NCBI GenBank assembly: GCA_964652975.1
Contig: CAZZCN010000005.1
Coordinates: 1-64,000 of the forward strand
Direction of reading: 5' to 3'
Origin: CAZZCN01 sp964652975
Lineage (GTDB): Bacteria > Bacillota > Clostridia > Saccharofermentanales > UBA5734
Length of the DNA stretch: 64,000 nucleotides
The notes under the pieces were generated by a model. The model saw only the letters and a program-made list of their open reading frames with translations, was not told where the DNA came from and searched no databases. This document shows positions 8,971 to 16,311 of this stretch, piece by piece; within the stretch, counting starts at the first letter, position 1; the number at the start of each line of letters is the position of its first letter. A program made the position numbers and the translations under genes.

Positions 8971-9916
8971 AATTTTTCTCCTGTCTCACATTTTTTTGTT
9001 TCATAAACGCTCCCAATTCAGCTCTATTGCAAAGGGAGACTTGAGCGCCATTCTTTGATGCACAGAGTGCACCAGCAGCGTTTGCAAATTGGATTGCATC
9101 TTTTAATTCCATTTTCTCTATGATTGCTACAGCAAAAGCCGCATTAAAAGCATCACCCGCCGCAGTTGAATCAACACCTTCTATTTGATAGGAATCAATA
9201 ATACCCATAGTAAGCATATTAGAATAATACGCACCCTTATCTCCAAGAGTAATAATCAATGTGCTCACACCTTTTTTATGTAGCGCTTGTGCAACCAATG
9301 AAAGCCACGTCTCAGTATCATAATCACTTTTTAAAAAACCAGAATAATATTCTGCCTCGGTTTCATTTGGTGTAAAATAATCCGCCATTTCAAATATATC
9401 ATCAGTAATAGGCTGACATGGAGCAGGATTTAATATAATCTGCATACCCGCTTCTTTTGCTTTTTTCATACTGTACAAAACTACTTTATAATTTGTTTCA
9501 AGCTGTATAAGTAAAATATTGCCTCTTTTAAAAAGATCGGCGGCAGCGTTCACATCTTCATCACTACAAGCTGTACTCGCATTTGGAACAATAATTATGG
9601 CATTGTCACCATGTTTATCCACATGAATACAGCAACATCCTGTGCTTTTCTCGTTTTCAGTAACAATATATTCTATATGAACACCAGATTTTATTAATGC
9701 ATCTTTTATCCTATCACCCATAAAATCATGCCCAACTCTGCCTATCATATATGTTTCAGCACCAAGCAACCCAGACTGTACTGCCTGATTAGCACCTTTT
9801 CCGCCAGTGAACATCCCAAACGTTTTTCCCAAAACTGTTTCTCCCTTTTGTGGAAGTCTGTCAGCGTAAGTGACAAAATCATAAATCATACTGCCTACAA
9901 CCACTATGCTTTTCAT
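8954..9916 (-). CDS. Ribokinase/deoxyribokinase-family sugar kinase (PfkB)
   Basis: PfkB-family carbohydrate kinase, 320 residues. Motifs are TGGKGANQA (sugar-binding, near 40), ITLGDKGAYY and the anion-hole/catalytic-base segment DSTAAGDAFNAA (near 250), where AAGD replaces the usual GAGD. I start at ATG 9916 (MKSIVVVGS) because GGAGA lies seven bases upstream; the TTG two codons earlier would be too close to that site. First gene of the cluster, downstream of a strong promoter and operator at 10151-10199. RbsK and deoxyribokinase cannot be separated by eye; the overlapping deoC favours deoxyribose. Confidence 0.85.
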   Translation of the reverse strand: MKSIVVVGSMIYDFVTYADRLPQKGETVLGKTFGMFTGGKGANQAVQSGLLGAETYMIGRVGHDFMGDRIKDALIKSGVHIEYIVTENEKSTGCCCIHVDKHGDNAIIIVPNASTACSDEDVNAAADLFKRGNILLIQLETNYKVVLYSMKKAKEAGMQIILNPAPCQPITDDIFEMADYFTPNETEAEYYSGFLKSDYDTETWLSLVAQALHKKGVSTLIITLGDKGAYYSNMLTMGIIDSYQIEGVDSTAAGDAFNAAFAVAIIEKMELKDAIQFANAAGALCASKNGAQVSLCNRAELGAFMKQKNVRQEKNYAEFI

Positions 9917-10150
9917 ACCCAATCTCCTATTATTTATGATATTATTGTTTATTCATATCTACTAAGTTTCTTTGCAAGTATCATATTTTTATTAATATTC
10001 CCATATTTTTTCTGCACATCCAACAAATTCATTTCGGCATTTATTTCTAATAAATCAAGACAGTTAAATCCTACTTCTAGAAAGACGCTTTTTTTGAAGG
10101 TATTTTCATTTTTCATTATAATTTAGAAAATATGATGAAAAACTTGATAT

Positions 10151-10166
10151 GCGAAACCGATTACAC
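10151..10166 (-). promoter_or_regulatory. LacI/cre-type operator, copy 2
   Basis: Exact copy of the 16-bp site at 8076-8091, same orientation, starting 5 bases after the -10 box at 10172. It covers the expected transcription start of the kinase-deoC operon, a typical repressor position. Confidence 0.78.
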
Positions 10167-10171
10167 TATCA

Positions 10172-10199
10172 ATTATACATACATTTATTTATATGTCAA
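10172..10199 (-). promoter_or_regulatory. Promoter of the kinase-deoC sugar operon
   Basis: Minus-strand TTGACA (10199-10194), 16-base spacer, TATAAT (10177-10172): both hexamers perfect for the housekeeping sigma factor. The 5' leader to the start at 9916 is about 250 bases with no open frame seen. Confidence 0.85.
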
Positions 10200-10486
10200 C
10201 ACCAGACTAAATCTTTTTACTGGAGTGTTGCTATAAGAAATTGAAAAAACCACTATTAAGTGGCTTTGTTGGTATTTATTTAGTTTGTAATTGTCGAAAA
10301 CCCGATTTTTCATAAAAGAATTTACGCGTTCTCTTGAATTCATAATTCATTCTCCATCATTAATATCTACACATTTTGCATTGCAATATCATTCTAACAC
10401 AATGCACAAATATACAAATAGGATAATACCACATTTTTATAGGCAATTTCCACTTTTAGACAAGATAAATATATTTGCCTAATGTA

Positions 10487-10514
10487 TTGACATTTTCTTG
10501 TATGCATTTATAAT
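10487..10514 (+). promoter_or_regulatory. Promoter of the AraC-family gene
   Basis: TTGACA, 16-base spacer, TATAAT, 57 bases before the start codon at 10571. Confidence 0.8.
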
Positions 10515-10570
10515 TAGATTAAGATTATTAATCATTAATTGTATGTGTGATTTGTCAAAGAGGTGTTTTA

Positions 10571-11449
10571 ATGGAAATCTTCAAAATGCAACAGTTTTCA
10601 CACAATAACGAAAAGATTTGCATTATTAAATCTGCAAGCGTTGAAGGACATCTCTACGAACATATACATGATTTTTTTGAAATTTTTTATGTAATCGAAG
10701 GAGAAGGTATGCACCTTTTGAACGGTATACCTTATCCTTTAAAACGTGGGGATTTAACCTTCTTATCTTATAACAGCAAGCATAATCTTTCCCCTTTAAC
10801 AAGTAATTTTTCTTGGATAAACTGCTTGTTTTTATCGGAAGTTATAGACCAATCTCTAATTAACTCACAAAACGCCGAAGATATTCTACGACTTTCTCTC
10901 TTTTCTCATAATTTCAGTTTTGAAAGAATAAGTCTGGCAGACATTACATTAGAAAATGCAGTCGCTGAATTTGAAAATATTTTTACAGATATGCAAAATG
11001 AATACTCTGCTGCTAAAACAGGTTATCAGCAAATTTTAAGCCATTATTTATTCATTTTGCTTTTTAAAATTTTTCGTTCCATCCCAAATATATCAAAAAA
11101 CGAGAAAACACGAATTACAAATAACTCTATTGTAGATATTGTTTTAAAAGAAATTAAAGAAAATGCACTTGATGAAAACACTTCCCTTGAAGATATTGCA
11201 AAAAAAGCTTATATAAGCCCAAAATATTTTTCAAAATTATTTAAGCAAGAAACTGGCCAGACACTTATGAATTTTATACATAAAATAAGAATCAACCGAG
11301 CATGCGAACTTCTTGAGACAACTAATATGAATATATCTGAAATCATTAATCAAGTTGGTTATAAGGATAGTAAGTTTTTTTATAAACTGTTTTTGCGTCA
11401 TACAGGCTTGACCCCTGGAGACTATAAAAGTAATTCTAAATCAAAATAA
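10571..11449 (+). CDS. AraC-family regulator with N-terminal cupin
   Basis: 292 residues. The N-terminal half is a sugar-sensing cupin (HIHDFFEIFYVIEGEG near 38-53, then LKRGDLTFLS). The C-terminal third carries two helix-turn-helix units (SLEDIAKKAYISPKYFSKLF and ISEIINQVGYKDSKFFYKLF) ending in the AraC signature FLRHTGLTPGDYK. Start ATG at 10571 with GAGGTG seven bases upstream. It is divergent from the kinase operon, so it may activate that operon in parallel with the LacI repressor; the effector is unknown. Confidence 0.88.
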   Translation: MEIFKMQQFSHNNEKICIIKSASVEGHLYEHIHDFFEIFYVIEGEGMHLLNGIPYPLKRGDLTFLSYNSKHNLSPLTSNFSWINCLFLSEVIDQSLINSQNAEDILRLSLFSHNFSFERISLADITLENAVAEFENIFTDMQNEYSAAKTGYQQILSHYLFILLFKIFRSIPNISKNEKTRITNNSIVDIVLKEIKENALDENTSLEDIAKKAYISPKYFSKLFKQETGQTLMNFIHKIRINRACELLETTNMNISEIINQVGYKDSKFFYKLFLRHTGLTPGDYKSNSKSK

Positions 11450-11609
11450 TTAATAATGTTTTTTCGTATTTATGTTTCATTGATTTTATTCATAATCTTC
11501 GGCAGATTAGTCTATTGAGGTGTGAGCAGGATCACTTTTAGCTCAGTTAAACGACGCATTATAAAATTTTTGAGTCAATGCTTCAGTTCATTCGTGATTA
11601 ATTATTATT

Positions 11610-12491
11610 TCAGCCAAACTGAGTGTTCACATAATTATTCAGCAGTCCAAAAATGTCGCTCTTGTCGTCAAACGAATGTGCAGCTATAACGATGTTTTTT
11701 GATGGATAGACGATTATAAACTGGCTGTATGCACCACCGCAGTGATAGTTCCCGTTTTCGCCCATCCAGAATCCGAACGCCGTGGGTATATCGGACATTT
11801 CCGGACTCTTTGTGGTCGCCATTTGAACCCATTTTTCGCTTAGAACCCTTTCACCCTGCCAGACGCCTTTGTTCAAATATAATATACCAAGCTTTAGCAT
11901 CGCCATGGTAGGGATGTATAATCCCGTCGCCCCCATCGTATGACCTTTCGGGCATCGATCCCATGCAAAACTTGTGATTCCGACTTTCTTGAACATATTC
12001 TGCTGCAAAAACATATCCATTGGCATACCCGCAACTTTCTCGACAATACATGAAAGCAAATAAAAAGTTGAGTTGCTGTAGGTGAATTTCTCACCGGGTT
12101 TAAAGGGAAGTTTAGCTGACAAGGCTAACCCCATCCAGTTATCGGTGTTATGGGTAAATCTGTCAGCCTCGAACAGGAATCCTTCCGACAGTCCCATGGT
12201 TTGAGTGAGCAAATGTTTGATTTTCACCTGCTTTAAATTTTCGTCGTAATTGTCCGGGAGTTCATTTTTGAAAAAATCAACAATATGATCTTCAACGTCC
12301 AGGAGTCTCTTGTCGTAAGCAATACCGACAGCGGTCGCAGTAAAATTTTTCGATACTGAATAGCAGTTCAGGCTTGGATTGCAGGCTACACGGTCGTGTT
12401 CGAAAATCTCACCATCCTTATACAACAAGTATCTGATTACATTGGCATTTGCATCATTAATCGCCTTTTCTAAATTTTCAAACATTTTCAA
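11610..12491 (-). CDS. Serine hydrolase of the beta-lactamase/PBP (class C) family
   Basis: 293 residues, Pfam beta-lactamase fold. The nucleophile tetrad SVSK (near 46) gives SxxK, YSN (near 140) is the YxN motif and HCGG (near 250) stands in place of KTG/HxG. No signal peptide is visible, so it is probably cytoplasmic, more like an esterase or D-aminopeptidase than a resistance enzyme. Start is uncertain: TTG at 12491 has AAAGGA at good spacing, ATG at 12485 is six bases further. It stands alone between the AraC gene and rodA, with no clear functional partner. Confidence 0.8.
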   Translation of the reverse strand: MKMFENLEKAINDANANVIRYLLYKDGEIFEHDRVACNPSLNCYSVSKNFTATAVGIAYDKRLLDVEDHIVDFFKNELPDNYDENLKQVKIKHLLTQTMGLSEGFLFEADRFTHNTDNWMGLALSAKLPFKPGEKFTYSNSTFYLLSCIVEKVAGMPMDMFLQQNMFKKVGITSFAWDRCPKGHTMGATGLYIPTMAMLKLGILYLNKGVWQGERVLSEKWVQMATTKSPEMSDIPTAFGFWMGENGNYHCGGAYSQFIIVYPSKNIVIAAHSFDDKSDIFGLLNNYVNTQFG

Positions 12492-12592
12492 TTACCGTCC
12501 TTTGAAATTATTACCCGGATGTTTTATAAGGTTCGTACTGCAGAAATTTCACATTATGTCAGATATAACTTTGTCGAACTCTTGCTGTTCTG

Positions 12593-13735
12593 TTACGTAA
12601 ACTCAAACGACTTTACCTTCAGGATAATATTCCGCTCGATTGAAATACACAAAATCACACCCAGCGCAAAGTAGTTTACAATCATCGAAGAGCCTCCAAG
12701 GCTGACAAACGGGAGTGGTATGCCGGTAATGGGAAGCAATCCTACGCACATTCCGATATTTTCGATGGAATGCATGCCAAACATCGCGGCAATACCTGTC
12801 ACCATGTACTTTGACGAGTAATCCTCTGTTTTTGAGGCCACAAAAAGGCTTCGGGTAACGAACATGAAAATAAGAAAAATAATAGCGGTTGTTCCTATCA
12901 TCCCAAGGTGTTCTGCAACCGCGGTAAATATAAAGTCGGACTCCTTTACAGGGACATGCACGGACTCTCCACCCCTGTTGCCCGTAAGTCCGCCAAGGCT
13001 TATCGCAAGCTTAGCCTGCTCGATGTTGTATGCCTGGTCAGGGTTGAATCCTGGATATATAAATGTAAGGATCCTGTTTTTTTGGTGTGGGGCGAGGTAA
13101 AATGACCAGATTATCGGTAATAGGGCTATTGCAATGCTTGTAGCAAGAAAAATGAATCTGTATGGAATTCCAAACACAAAAAACATGCAGCACGCGATGA
13201 AAACTATGACAAGAAATGTTCCGAGATCAGGTTGTTTCAAAATCAACAATACAGGAATTGCATAAATCAGCCCGAGAATTCCGAACCCCTTCAATGCTGA
13301 AATCCTTTTCGTTTTTATATCAGCAAGATAGTAGGATGAAAGCATGATTATACCAATCTTAGCCAGTTCCGATGGTTGAAAGGATCCTATGACAGGCAGT
13401 TTAAGCCAGCTATCAGCACCCATTATAGCCTGTGTGTTGTCGAACAATACAACAATAAGCAAAACGATTGCAACTCCGTAAACAACGATTGACACAAGTC
13501 TCATTGTCGGAGATTCCAATGCACCTATAATAAAAGCGATCATAATTCCGAAAAAAACCGCACCGGCCTGCTTGGTGAACATCGATAGTCCGTTGTTGTC
13601 ATATCCGCTGGACAGCACATTATAAAGAACGTAAAGACCAATTATAGAAACAGAAAGCACAGGTACCAGTATCCAATAGTCCAGCACCTTGAAATACATA
13701 TCGAATTTTGAATCATTTTCATTGATTCTTTTCAC
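12593..13735 (-). CDS. rodA: SEDS peptidoglycan polymerase RodA
   Basis: Polytopic membrane glycosyltransferase that polymerises lipid II during cell elongation. About ten hydrophobic segments, plus SEDS landmarks FQPSELAKI, QPDLGTFLV, the ESDFIFTAVAEHLG loop and the C-terminal TGIPLPFVSLGGSSM. AVAEHLG and FVSLGG are nearer RodA than FtsW. I place the start at GTG 13735 (first residues VKRINEND): GAGG lies nine bases upstream, overlapping the lgt stop by 17 bases. The frame stays open upstream through the lgt repeat tail (LTKKK repeats), but that is the lgt coding strand read in another frame. 380 residues is normal. Confidence 0.87.
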   Translation of the reverse strand: MKRINENDSKFDMYFKVLDYWILVPVLSVSIIGLYVLYNVLSSGYDNNGLSMFTKQAGAVFFGIMIAFIIGALESPTMRLVSIVVYGVAIVLLIVVLFDNTQAIMGADSWLKLPVIGSFQPSELAKIGIIMLSSYYLADIKTKRISALKGFGILGLIYAIPVLLILKQPDLGTFLVIVFIACCMFFVFGIPYRFIFLATSIAIALLPIIWSFYLAPHQKNRILTFIYPGFNPDQAYNIEQAKLAISLGGLTGNRGGESVHVPVKESDFIFTAVAEHLGMIGTTAIIFLIFMFVTRSLFVASKTEDYSSKYMVTGIAAMFGMHSIENIGMCVGLLPITGIPLPFVSLGGSSMIVNYFALGVILCISIERNIILKVKSFEFT

Positions 13736-14804
13736 TTGGATTATCCTCAGTAGTATTGTCTTCAGTAGTTTTTTCTTGGTTAGTTTTTTCTTGGTTAGTT
13801 TTTTCTTCGGTAGTTTTTTCTTCGGTAATGCTGAATTCAGCACTTGTATCTTCAGTACTTGTATTTTCAGTACTTGTATTTACAATATTATTATCCTCTA
13901 TTGTATCGAAATTAGATTTGATAGTACTCTCCGCACCCTCTTGTGTTGGCTGTACAATTCCCGCTGCATTTGTCAATATGGGTTTTCGTCTGATGATAAT
14001 AAAGCAAACAAGTCCGAATGCGACCATTGTTCCTGAAAGCAGCATCGACACACGTATCTGTGTATTCCCTATGTAAAGTGAATCAGTTCTAATGCTTTCG
14101 ACAAAAAACCTCACCAGTCCATAACTCATTAGATAAACCATCAGAGTCTCAAACGGTCTTTTGGATTTTTCGTGGACAAAATACAAAATCACAAATATTA
14201 TTATATTTGCAATAAATTCATATAAAAACGTCGGATGCACCGGAGTTGATGGATTAACATGTCCAAGTTGGGTCAGATAAGACTTCGTGCCCTCGCTTAC
14301 CATTCCCCAGGGAAGCGTAGTCCCAGAACCGAATGCCTCCTGGTTGAAAAAGTTCCCCCAGCGCCCGATCCCCTGGCTTAAAGGCAGGACTACAACAAAC
14401 AAATCCGCAAGTCTTGAAAACGAAACCTTCTTGACTTTCGAAATTATAAACACTGCGAGAACGCCGCCAATGACGCCTCCATAAAAAGCCAGGCCGCCTG
14501 ATCGCAGATTAAAAACGCTCCATATGTTACCTTTAAATTCATCAAATGAAAAAACCACATAATAAAGTCTGGCTGCTACAATCATAACAGGAACAAGCAA
14601 TATAACAGTGTCAAGGACTATGTCCGGATTAATACCGAATCTTCCCGCCATCCTGTGAAGAATGAAAAGTCCAAGGACAACTGCTATTGATATAAGCATG
14701 CCATACCAGTACACCTCTATTCCAAAAAAAGAAAATGCCACCCTGTTAATTGTAATGTTTTCTATTCCCATACCAGGAAAGCTGACATGAAAAATATTGT
14801 CCAT
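13719..14804 (-). CDS. lgt: Prolipoprotein diacylglyceryl transferase
   Basis: Membrane enzyme that moves diacylglycerol from phosphatidylglycerol to the lipobox cysteine of prolipoproteins. Landmarks are RSGGLAFYGGVIGG (around 83-96) and the family signature GRWGNFFNQEAFG (around 147-159). Seven membrane segments are plausible, ending near residue 270. The last 75 residues are a hydrophilic tail rich in Thr, Glu, Asn and Lys with short tandem repeats (TEEK, NQEK, TEDN units); family members usually stop soon after the last helix. Start ATG at 14804 with AAGGA upstream, four bases after the M16 gene stop. Confidence 0.93.
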   Translation of the reverse strand: MDNIFHVSFPGMGIENITINRVAFSFFGIEVYWYGMLISIAVVLGLFILHRMAGRFGINPDIVLDTVILLVPVMIVAARLYYVVFSFDEFKGNIWSVFNLRSGGLAFYGGVIGGVLAVFIISKVKKVSFSRLADLFVVVLPLSQGIGRWGNFFNQEAFGSGTTLPWGMVSEGTKSYLTQLGHVNPSTPVHPTFLYEFIANIIIFVILYFVHEKSKRPFETLMVYLMSYGLVRFFVESIRTDSLYIGNTQIRVSMLLSGTMVAFGLVCFIIIRRKPILTNAAGIVQPTQEGAESTIKSNFDTIEDNNIVNTSTENTSTEDTSAEFSITEEKTTEEKTNQEKTNQEKTTEDNTTEDNPSEKNQ

Positions 14805-14808
14805 AATG

Positions 14809-16140
14809 CTATTTTCCTTTCTTCATCACATACGATTCTGTCTTCAAAGATGAGTTTATAACAAATTTCATGGATTGTCTAATTTTTTCGGGATCCATTG
14901 AATCATAAACCTGTAAATAATCAAAGATATGCATGTCAGAAAGCCTTGCTACACTAGCCGATAATCCGCAGCTGTCTACTGTGTCGAGCAGACGGATCAG
15001 ATTGCCGGCAGTAACCCTTTTCTGGATTTCAAACTCCTCTATGTCAATATCGTTTTGAAATTCTTCCTGCAGCATGCTGTATACCAGCTCGCATGCCTCT
15101 CTGGGGTTGCTTGATTCTCCACCGATAATGAGGTAAGAGTAGGTTTTTTCGCAAATATAATGAAATCCGAAAGTATCGTTTATCAGGCTTTTAGAGTAGA
15201 GTGTTTCGAAAATACGCGAAGAGTCGCCAAGTATCATTTCAAGATAAAGCTGGCCGCCCTTTTGATTTTCAAATCTTTGGAATCCTGTAAGAGGTGCTTT
15301 GGAATTTACATCCGGATTTTTAAGTCCAATCAGAAAACTTTCCATGGAGACTTCCATTTTACGCTCGGATAATGGACTGTTGATGCTTCTAGGTTCTTGT
15401 GGGAAGCTAGTCTTGGAAGTGCTTGGCTTCGATGCATCCAATTCTGGATACTTTTGCAAAATCGCAATTATATCCTCTCCTTTTATATCTCCGGCGATAG
15501 TGATGCTTATCGAGTTGAATGAGTAATAATTGTCCTTTATGGCATTAAGATGCTCTGATGTGATTTCTTTTACAGATTCTCTCGTGCCGCCGATGTCAAG
15601 GCGTACAGGATGGTTGTGATACATAGCCTCCAGCAGGTCGCTGTAGCATCTGCTATCAGGATCGTCCTCGTACATGTCGAGTTCCTGAATTATGATATTT
15701 CGTTCCGCCTCGATCCTGTCTTCTCCAAGATAAGGGCTTATAACTGCATTCAAATATACTTCAAATGCGGTCTCGAAATTGTCTACTGTGTTAAGATAGT
15801 ACATTGTATGGGTGTTTGATGTGTAGGCGTTGACACTCGCACCTAGTGAGGAAAGCCTGGCAAGAAGTCCTCCGTTCTCTTCTTTGCCGAAAACACAGTG
15901 TTCCATATAATGAGCAGATCCGGACGGTAGAGTGATGTTGCCATTTTCAGACTCGATTTCATTATGAATAGATCCGAATGGCACCAGGATTCCTGCGAAT
16001 TTCTTGGAAAATTTCGGTTTTGGAATGAAATTCATTGTAAATCCGCACGGATGCGAATATGTATACATTGTTCCGCCGGTGAACTGGTCTTCGCGTTTTG
16101 CTATTGTGAAATTGCCTGTTTCGTTTGTTTTATCTATCAT
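14809..16140 (-). CDS. M16-family zinc metallopeptidase (YfmH/YmfH-like, active subunit)
   Basis: 443 residues with the inverted zinc-binding motif HYMEH at 77-81 and the downstream glutamate in NIIIQELDMYEDD, so this half of the M16 pair should be catalytic. Firmicute M16 proteins of this type occur as an active (YmfH) and an inactive (YmfF) partner. The inactive partner here is the C-terminal half of the preceding ribF gene, which gives a complete pair. Start ATG at 16140 with AGGAAG nine bases upstream. Substrate unknown. Confidence 0.87.
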   Translation of the reverse strand: MIDKTNETGNFTIAKREDQFTGGTMYTYSHPCGFTMNFIPKPKFSKKFAGILVPFGSIHNEIESENGNITLPSGSAHYMEHCVFGKEENGGLLARLSSLGASVNAYTSNTHTMYYLNTVDNFETAFEVYLNAVISPYLGEDRIEAERNIIIQELDMYEDDPDSRCYSDLLEAMYHNHPVRLDIGGTRESVKEITSEHLNAIKDNYYSFNSISITIAGDIKGEDIIAILQKYPELDASKPSTSKTSFPQEPRSINSPLSERKMEVSMESFLIGLKNPDVNSKAPLTGFQRFENQKGGQLYLEMILGDSSRIFETLYSKSLINDTFGFHYICEKTYSYLIIGGESSNPREACELVYSMLQEEFQNDIDIEEFEIQKRVTAGNLIRLLDTVDSCGLSASVARLSDMHIFDYLQVYDSMDPEKIRQSMKFVINSSLKTESYVMKKGK

Positions 16141-16190
16141 TCAAATTACTTCCTAGCTTGAAATTTATAATATTTTAATTTCTGTTTTTT

Positions 16191-16241
16191 ACTGTCGGGA
16201 TGTTTTATCTGTTTTGTACTGTCGGGATGTTTTATCTGTTT
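16191..16241. repeat. 27-bp tandem repeat, about 1.9 copies
   Basis: Two near-perfect head-to-tail copies of a unit starting ACTGTCGGGATGTTTTATCT, in the 171-base gap between the ribF-M16 gene and the next M16 gene. The rest of the gap is AT-rich without recognisable signals. Confidence 0.8.
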
Positions 16242-16311
16242 CAGTAATGCTGAATTTGTGTCTCTTATTATTGCAAAAGAGAAAACTCCCCCGTTTAAAA
16301 ATTCTAAAATC

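Larger units (their letters stand above)
9917..10570. other. Divergent intergenic region between kinase operon and AraC gene
   Basis: A 654-base non-coding stretch, very AT-rich. It holds the kinase-operon promoter and operator (10151-10199), a short hairpin CCACT/AGTGG near 10250-10263 followed by a weak T tract, and the AraC promoter (10487-10514). Nothing else was recognised. Confidence 0.7.

Noticed and set aside
8076..10166. Riboswitch in the kinase-operon leader
   Set aside because: The 250-base leader is very AT-rich and shows no known riboswitch core; the conserved 16-mer behaves like a protein-binding site.
13735..13843. Longer RodA start with LPKKK/LTKKK repeats
   Set aside because: This N-terminal extension is the lgt repeat tail read in another frame; the GTG at 13735 has the better ribosome binding site and gives a normal RodA length.
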